Source: Oscillospiraceae bacterium
GTDB lineage: Bacteria; Bacillota_A; Clostridia; Oscillospirales; Ruminococcaceae
DNA length: 10,760 nt
Assembly: GCA_017414145.1 (NCBI GenBank)
Contig: JAFPQL010000095.1
Coordinates: forward strand, 1 to 10,760
Direction of reading: 5' to 3'
The first letter of the stretch is position 1, and each line of letters begins with the position of its first letter. The translations under genes were made by a program, and so were the position numbers. This document shows positions 6,782-10,760 of this stretch, piece by piece. The notes below the pieces were generated by a model. That model was not told where the DNA came from. It ran no database searches and saw only the letters and a program-made list of their open reading frames with translations.

Positions 6782-6955
6782 ATGCAGGTAACAGCCATCG
6801 CAAAGGGTGTCGCAATCGGTGCGGCGGCGGGCATGGTCGGCTATCTCGCCAGCCGTGTGACCGACGGCGAGAAATCCCGTCTGAAGCGCCGCTCCGTGCG
6901 GGCAGCCCGTGCCATCGGCGCCGTCATGGACTCCGTTGCGGATTTATTCCGCTGA
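6782..6955 (+). CDS. Small hypothetical protein, 57 residues
   Basis: ATG at 6782 to TGA at 6955. A textbook AAAGGAGG site (6768-6775 region) lies 6-7 nt upstream. The product begins with a Gly/Ala-rich hydrophobic stretch, AIAKGVAIGAAAGMVGYLAS (about 5-24), followed by a strongly basic segment (KSRLKRRSVRAARA, about 31-44) and ends SVADLFR. This is the layout of a small membrane-associated protein with a glycine-zipper-like helix and a cytoplasmic basic tail. I do not recognise a family. Third codon positions are mostly G or C, like the neighbouring genes, which supports coding. It is the only plus-strand gene within the long minus-strand block, and its last 12 nt overlap the end of ruvX tail to tail. 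Confidence 0.7.
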   Translation: MQVTAIAKGVAIGAAAGMVGYLASRVTDGEKSRLKRRSVRAARAIGAVMDSVADLFR

Positions 6956-7378
6956 CTTTCTGCCGGTATTCCGGCGGAATTCCAGATAATTTTCCAGAAT
7001 GATCGTCGCGGCAACCGCATCGACGACTGCCTTGCGCTTTTTTCCGCGTGTGTTCGTATCATTGAGATACCGGTGCGCGGTCACGGTCGTGCTGCGTTCG
7101 TCCCAGAGCGTGACCGGCAGTCCGGACGCTTCGCGCAGCGCCTCTGCAAATGCCTCGCATTTTGCGGCGCGTTCGCCCGCAGAGCCGTTCATGTTCAGCG
7201 GATGCCCGACGACGATCTGTTCTGCGTGCTGCTCCTTTGCCGCAGCCGCAGTTTTCCCGACGCAGGCATCCATATGCCGTTCGGCGATGACGCCCGCCGG
7301 CACTGCCAGCATCTCGGCGCGGTCACAGACGGCAAGTCCCGTCCGCGCATCGCCGAAATCCACTGCCATAATAATCAA
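6944..7378 (-). CDS. ruvX: RuvX/YqgF-family pre-16S rRNA nuclease (putative Holliday junction resolvase)
   Basis: 144 residues, an RNase H-fold nuclease; family members trim the 16S rRNA precursor 5' end and were earlier proposed to resolve Holliday junctions. Visible motifs: VDFGDARTGLAV (6-17) with the first catalytic Asp at 7, IVVGHPLNMNGSAGERA (55-71), LWDERSTT (91-98) with Glu 94, and VVDAVAATIILENYL (118-132) with Asp 120. The acidic triad looks complete. The start is a TTG at 7376-7378 overlapping the upstream stop as TTGA: AAGGAG lies 10 nt before it, and MIIMAVDFG then aligns residue for residue with the usual family start. An ATG three codons later would be 19 nt from the ribosome binding site. 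It is expected to be translated by coupling to the serine-hydrolase gene. Its 3' end overlaps the small plus-strand gene by 12 nt. Confidence 0.92.
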   Translation of the reverse strand: MIIMAVDFGDARTGLAVCDRAEMLAVPAGVIAERHMDACVGKTAAAAKEQHAEQIVVGHPLNMNGSAGERAAKCEAFAEALREASGLPVTLWDERSTTVTAHRYLNDTNTRGKKRKAVVDAVAATIILENYLEFRRNTGRKSAE

Positions 7379-8748
7379 TCGGTTTCCGCTCCTTCCGTCT
7401 GTCCTGCTTCCGCAGGCTCTGTGCCGGCAGTCTGCGCCGCCGTTTCCGGTTCGGATGCAGTCGCTGCCGCGGTGGTGGTTGTTGCGGCGGTCGTCGTCGC
7501 AGTCGTTGTTGTCGTGGTGGTCGTCGTTTCAGCGAACAGCTCCGCCTCGTAGCATGACATGATTTTCTGCGCACAGCGCGCAAGATTCTGCACAAAGCTG
7601 ACATCCGGCTTATAATTCACCGCGCCGCTCAGGATGACCAGCGTACACGGCATTTCGCCGGGGATCCAGCAGGTTTCGTGGTACTGATTCGCAATCAGGC
7701 CGTACTTGACCGCCATGCCGGTGATTCCGGTCGTATCGCGGACATAGCTGTGCTCGGAATGTGTCAGCGCATTCCACGCGATCTGCCAGCAGCCGCCCAG
7801 ACCGGACGCCGCCTGCATTTTCGTCATGGCGCAGTTCATGAAATTCGCGGTGACAGCGGGGAATCTGGACGCGCTGATCGAGACGGAATAGCCCCATGAC
7901 CGCACCATTTCGCCAAAGCCCTGCGTCCCGAACAGATAGACGAGCATATCATACGCAACATTGTCCGAATACTTCAGCGCATACTCAATGAGCTGCGAGA
8001 CGGTGTACGACTTGTTGTATCCGTTGTTTTTTATGATGCCGCTGCCGCCGTGATACCACGACTTCGTATAGGTCACCTTGTCGGAGAGACTGCGCACACC
8101 GCCGGAGAGCTGCTGACAGCAGAAATATACATACGGGAGCTTGATCAGGCTCGCGCCGGAAATTGCGGTGTCCGGCTGATAGGAATACAGCACGGTGCCG
8201 TCCGCTGCTGTGAGCAGCACGGCACAGTTCCGCTTGTAATTTTTGACAAGGCGGTTCATCTCCGTGACCCTTGCCGCACGCGGCGCGGTCGTCGTCACGG
8301 TGGTTTTCGCGGTTGTGCGGGTCGTGGACGGCGCGGTGCTGCCGGTCCGCTTCGCCGTGGCAGCGATTGTCCGTGCTGTTGTCCGCGCTGTTGTCCGGAC
8401 TGTCCGGACGGTCTGCACAGTCGGCAGCGTCACTTCCGGTTCCTCCGCACCCGCATAATTGCGGTACTGATATGCCGACGGGTCATCGTCCGTCACGGTC
8501 GCAAAGGTGCGCCAGACGGTGTGCGCCTCCGTCAGCGATGTTACCGGATCCGCCGCAGAGGTACCGGATTCCGCCGGTTCCGCGGTGGTTTCGGCTGTGG
8601 TTTCCGCAGTGGTCTGCGTGGTTGTCGTCTCCGGCAATCCGTCGTTCCGGCTGACTTCTGCCTCTTTTCTGCCGCAGGCGAGCAGCAGCAGCGTCGCTGC
8701 CGTCAGCACTGTCAGCACCATTCCCCTGTAAATCAAACATCTTTTCAT
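7375..8748 (-). CDS. Beta-lactamase-fold serine hydrolase lipoprotein with Thr-rich linkers
   Basis: 457 residues. Residues 1-24 are a lipoprotein signal peptide ending in the lipobox LLAC with Cys 25, so the mature protein should be membrane-anchored on the outside. Residues about 41-160 are a Thr/Ala/Glu/Arg-rich linker with short repeats (TTAETTAE, VRTTARTTAR). Residues about 163-400 form a class A beta-lactamase-related domain (Beta-lactamase2 type): nucleophile motif SLIK with Ser 200 and Lys 203, SDN at 261-263, and VKYG at 347-350 where enzymes usually have K-T/S-G. The tail (407-457) is again poly-Thr, then Ala/Glu-rich. Nine cysteines lie within the hydrolase domain. It may act on peptidoglycan peptides or another amide or ester; true beta-lactamase activity is unlikely given the third-motif change and lack of a recognisable Glu166 loop. 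GGAGAG lies 6 nt before the start; 18 nt after the upstream gene, and its stop overlaps the ruvX start. Confidence 0.85.
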   Translation of the reverse strand: MKRCLIYRGMVLTVLTAATLLLLACGRKEAEVSRNDGLPETTTTQTTAETTAETTAEPAESGTSAADPVTSLTEAHTVWRTFATVTDDDPSAYQYRNYAGAEEPEVTLPTVQTVRTVRTTARTTARTIAATAKRTGSTAPSTTRTTAKTTVTTTAPRAARVTEMNRLVKNYKRNCAVLLTAADGTVLYSYQPDTAISGASLIKLPYVYFCCQQLSGGVRSLSDKVTYTKSWYHGGSGIIKNNGYNKSYTVSQLIEYALKYSDNVAYDMLVYLFGTQGFGEMVRSWGYSVSISASRFPAVTANFMNCAMTKMQAASGLGGCWQIAWNALTHSEHSYVRDTTGITGMAVKYGLIANQYHETCWIPGEMPCTLVILSGAVNYKPDVSFVQNLARCAQKIMSCYEAELFAETTTTTTTTTATTTAATTTTAAATASEPETAAQTAGTEPAEAGQTEGAETD

Positions 8749-8766
8749 AAAAGGCTCTCCGGCTGA

Positions 8767-9432
8767 TTATAAATCAAAGCGGTTCCAGCGCTCGTTCGTC
8801 ATGGATTTCAGCGCTTCGGGCAGATGAGAGTCGTCATTTCGGAAGCGCACCCGCCAGACCTTGCGGTCCGGATCGTACCAGACGAGCGAAACGGCAGTAC
8901 AGTCTGCCCATGTGATATATCTGAGATAGCGGATGTCAGAATAAAACAGCGCACAAAGGAGATTCCGCAGCACACAGCTGTGCGACACGACGGCGACCGT
9001 CCCGCCGCGGCCGGCGTACTCGATATAGCCGATGATGTTTTTCATCCGCGCATAGACTTCCTTCATGTCCTCACCGAGCGTCACGGAAAAATCCTGCATG
9101 GCATCCCGCCATGTCAGATAGGTCGGGAAATTCTGCTGAAAATACGCCCAGCTTTTCCCCTCCAGAATGCCGCCGTTGAATTCATGCAGCTCCGGCTCGG
9201 CGCGCATCGGCGCGTTGTGATAGCGGTTGACGGCCTGTGCGGTCTTTTCGCCGCGGATGCAGGGGCTGTAAAACACCGCGTCCAGCGGGATCTCACGGAA
9301 GCGCTCCGCCAGACAGTCGAGCTGGGCGTTTCCCTTTTCGCTGAGATCGGTATCCGTCCCCGCTCCCTGAAAGATATCGCGGACATTCGCATCGGTTTCG
9401 GCATTGCGGATCAAGTAAATCTGTGTAAACAT
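8767..9432 (-). CDS. Histidine-phosphatase-family protein with catalytic His replaced by Asn
   Basis: 221 residues, the phosphoglycerate-mutase-like (histidine phosphatase) fold. It is a full-length paralogue of the gene immediately upstream, with collinear motifs: IYLIRNAET (5-13), TDLSEKG (28-34), DAVFYSPCIRGEKTAQAVNR (51-70), LHEFNGGILEG (82-92), VAVVSHSCVLRN (146-157) and ITWADCTAVSL (173-183). The hallmark RH(G/A)E is RNAE: the phospho-accepting His is Asn 10, while Arg 9, Arg 60, His 151 and the Glu region are kept. It is therefore probably unable to form the phosphohistidine intermediate and may be a pseudophosphatase with a binding or regulatory role. The long open frame continues to 9720, but homology and AAGGTGA upstream set the start at 9432, just 4 nt after the previous stop; the ribosome binding site lies inside that gene. 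Confidence 0.88.
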   Translation of the reverse strand: MFTQIYLIRNAETDANVRDIFQGAGTDTDLSEKGNAQLDCLAERFREIPLDAVFYSPCIRGEKTAQAVNRYHNAPMRAEPELHEFNGGILEGKSWAYFQQNFPTYLTWRDAMQDFSVTLGEDMKEVYARMKNIIGYIEYAGRGGTVAVVSHSCVLRNLLCALFYSDIRYLRYITWADCTAVSLVWYDPDRKVWRVRFRNDDSHLPEALKSMTNERWNRFDL

Positions 9433-9436
9433 CGTA

Positions 9437-10129
9437 TCACCTTCCCTGTCCGTCCGGCTGCACCCCTGTCCGCTCATACCGGTTCCAGACCGAGCTGCGC
9501 AGAGTGGAGAACGCCGGCGGCAGATGCGCTGCGTCATTCTTGAACACGAGCCGCCAGCCCGTTTCCGTGTCGTATTCGACCAGCGATACGGCGGTATTAT
9601 CCGCCCAGCCGACATCGCCGAGCCGCTCCATATCGCCGGACTCCACATAGCAGAGGAAATTGCGCAGCGCGCAGCCGTGTGAGACAACCGCAGCGGTTTT
9701 TCCGCGGCATTCCTGCGCAATGCGCGTCATCACGGCGATCATCCGGTTCCAGACATCGCGCATCGCGTCGCCGGACGGCGCCTGAAACGCCGCCATATGC
9801 TGTGTCCACGCCTGATAGGCCGCCGGAAAGGCATCCGGAAGCTCCTTCCAGCGCCGCCCTTCCCATGCTCCGCCGTTGATTTCGCGCAGCTCCGCGTCAT
9901 AGTTTACCGGCAGCCCGTGAAACCGGTTGACGGCATCGGCGGTCAGGCGCGTGCGGCGGTAGGGGCTGCAATACAGCGCCTCGATCGGGATATCGCGGAA
10001 GCGTTCCGCCAGAAAATCAAGCTGACGGAGCCCCTTTTCGGTCAGATCGGTGTCAAGGCTTCCCTGAAAGAACTCCTGCACATTGCCCTCGGCCTCGGCG
10101 TGCCGCACCAGATAGATGCGTGTCACCAT
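9437..10129 (-). CDS. Histidine phosphatase family protein (phosphoglycerate-mutase-like)
   Basis: 230 residues. All family features are intact: RHAE at 9-12 with catalytic His 10, TDLTEKG (27-33), YCSPYRRTRLTADAVNR (53-69) with the phosphate-binding Arg, LREINGGAWEG (81-91) with the acid residue near 83, and AAVVSHGCALRN (146-157) with His 151. Likely a phosphomonoesterase on a small metabolite; the family does not give a substrate (cofactor-dependent mutase, alpha-ribazole phosphatase and general phosphatase activities all occur). Its ATG (10129) overlaps the pyrD stop by 7 nt and has no clear ribosome binding site, so translation probably depends on coupling to pyrD; an in-frame GTG follows immediately. 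C-terminal residues about 220-230 are polar and differ from the paralogue. Confidence 0.88.
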   Translation of the reverse strand: MVTRIYLVRHAEAEGNVQEFFQGSLDTDLTEKGLRQLDFLAERFRDIPIEALYCSPYRRTRLTADAVNRFHGLPVNYDAELREINGGAWEGRRWKELPDAFPAAYQAWTQHMAAFQAPSGDAMRDVWNRMIAVMTRIAQECRGKTAAVVSHGCALRNFLCYVESGDMERLGDVGWADNTAVSLVEYDTETGWRLVFKNDAAHLPPAFSTLRSSVWNRYERTGVQPDGQGR

Positions 10130-10760
10130 GGCCGGACCGAACCTGTCAGCTCCGCGGCCGTCGCAATGTGATTGGCGTCGAGCCAGTCGTTCAGCTCGTC
10201 GATGATGCGCAGCGGGGCATACGGATCCTGCACGATTGCCGTTCCGACCTGCACCGCCGAAGCACCGGCTGCCATCAGCTCGGCGGCATCCTCGCCGGAC
10301 ATCACACCGCCCATGCCGATGACCGGCAGGCTGACGGCATTCGCCACCTGCCAGACCATGCGCACCGCGACCGGAAAGACCGCCGGACCGGACAGTCCGC
10401 CCATATTGTTGTGCAGGATCGGTCTGCGGGTTCTGAGGTCGATGCGCATTCCGAGCAGCGTATTGATGAGCGACAGCGCGTCGGCGCCCTCCGCCTCGAC
10501 CGCCTTTGCAATCTCCGTGATGCTCGTCACATTCGGGGAAAGCTTGACGCAGAGCGGCTTTTTCGTGGCGCGCCGGACGGCCTTTGTCACCTCGGCCGCC
10601 GCCGTGCAGGAGGTTCCGAACGCAGCGCCGCCCTGCCGGACATTCGGGCAGGAGATATTCAGCTCGATCATATGCACATCGGTCTGGTCGAGCTTTGCCG
10701 CGACCTCCGCGCATTCCTCCGGCGTGGAACCGGCGATGTTTGCAAGAATTACCGTATCGC
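10123..10760 (-). CDS. pyrD: Dihydroorotate dehydrogenase, class 1B catalytic subunit (5' end outside window)
   Basis: The C-terminal about 211 codons are visible; the gene starts beyond the window. Flavoenzyme oxidising dihydroorotate to orotate in pyrimidine synthesis. Visible motifs: VILANIAGSTPEE near the edge, IELNISCPNV with the active-site Cys, VKLSPNVTSI, the FMN-binding LSLINTLLGM and RRPILHNNMGGLSGPA, then LPVIGMGGVMSGEDAAELMA and GASAVQVGTAIV, the phosphate-binding end of the TIM barrel. The pattern fits class 1B, which normally pairs with the iron-sulfur/FAD subunit PyrK; pyrK would lie upstream, outside the window. It leads the visible operon, with the following histidine phosphatase gene overlapping its stop codon. 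No pyrimidine-control element is visible because the promoter is outside. Confidence 0.93.
   Translation of the reverse strand, partial: DTVILANIAGSTPEECAEVAAKLDQTDVHMIELNISCPNVRQGGAAFGTSCTAAAEVTKAVRRATKKPLCVKLSPNVTSITEIAKAVEAEGADALSLINTLLGMRIDLRTRRPILHNNMGGLSGPAVFPVAVRMVWQVANAVSLPVIGMGGVMSGEDAAELMAAGASAVQVGTAIVQDPYAPLRIIDELNDWLDANHIATAAELTGSVRPW

Noticed and set aside
6655..6834. N-terminal extension of TrmL to 6834
   Set aside because: The extension has no homology, overlaps the small plus-strand gene and lacks a ribosome binding site; the TTG at 6654 fits the family start.
9433..9720. Upstream extension of the RNAE phosphatase to 9720
   Set aside because: The extension overlaps the intact paralogue out of frame, and homology and the ribosome binding site begin at 9432.
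1..10760. Defence system, CRISPR array, prophage or toxin-antitoxin pair
   Set aside because: No direct-repeat array, nuclease/sensor modules, phage genes or toxin-like pairs could be found on either strand.

Overview
The window reads as a chromosomal segment from a fairly GC-rich Firmicute, most likely a gut clostridial lineage of the Ruminococcus/Oscillospiraceae type. The basis is Shine-Dalgarno sites of the AGGAGG kind, sigma-A type promoters, a clostridial aspartate kinase, DegV, DUF1292 and RuvX proteins, and a lipoprotein with long Thr-rich linkers. This is inferred from gene content; no rRNA or tRNA is present to confirm it. Long antisense open frames opposite the genes are a by-product of GC-rich third codon positions.

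Layout. (1) 1-1431, minus: a receptor-like regulator with a LacI-type ligand-binding domain, no DNA-binding domain, and the first residues of a GGDEF domain; its 3' end lies outside. (2) 1432-1671: a divergent promoter region with two well-formed, back-to-back -35/-10 pairs. (3) 1672-3024, plus: aspartate kinase (lysC). (4) 3025-3546: a 520-bp stretch without genes, holding a strong terminator, a second terminator-like hairpin and several direct and inverted repeats. (5) 3547-6654, minus: yihY/brkB-type membrane protein, a DUF1292 protein, a Dabb protein, a DegV (fatty-acid-binding) protein and TrmL-like tRNA 2'-O-methyltransferase, read in the order trmL, degV, Dabb, DUF1292, yihY. (6) 6782-6955, plus: a 57-residue small protein with an excellent ribosome binding site whose 3' end overlaps that of ruvX. 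(7) 6944-10760, minus: pyrD (5' end outside), two tandem histidine-phosphatase paralogues, a beta-lactamase-fold serine hydrolase lipoprotein and ruvX, tightly packed with overlaps of 7 nt and 3 nt and gaps of 4 nt and 18 nt, so almost certainly one transcript.

Most of the window is housekeeping: pyrimidine synthesis (pyrD), aspartate-family amino acids (lysC), tRNA and rRNA maturation (trmL, ruvX), and fatty-acid or lipid handling (degV). I see no defence system, phage, transposase, CRISPR array or other clearly new system. The points most worth a second look are the histidine phosphatase copy whose catalytic His is Asn (RNAE instead of RHAE) next to an intact copy, the HTH-less LacI-like/GGDEF protein, the unannotated-size 57-aa gene convergent with ruvX, and the repeat-rich intergenic segment with a 17-bp exact inverted repeat.
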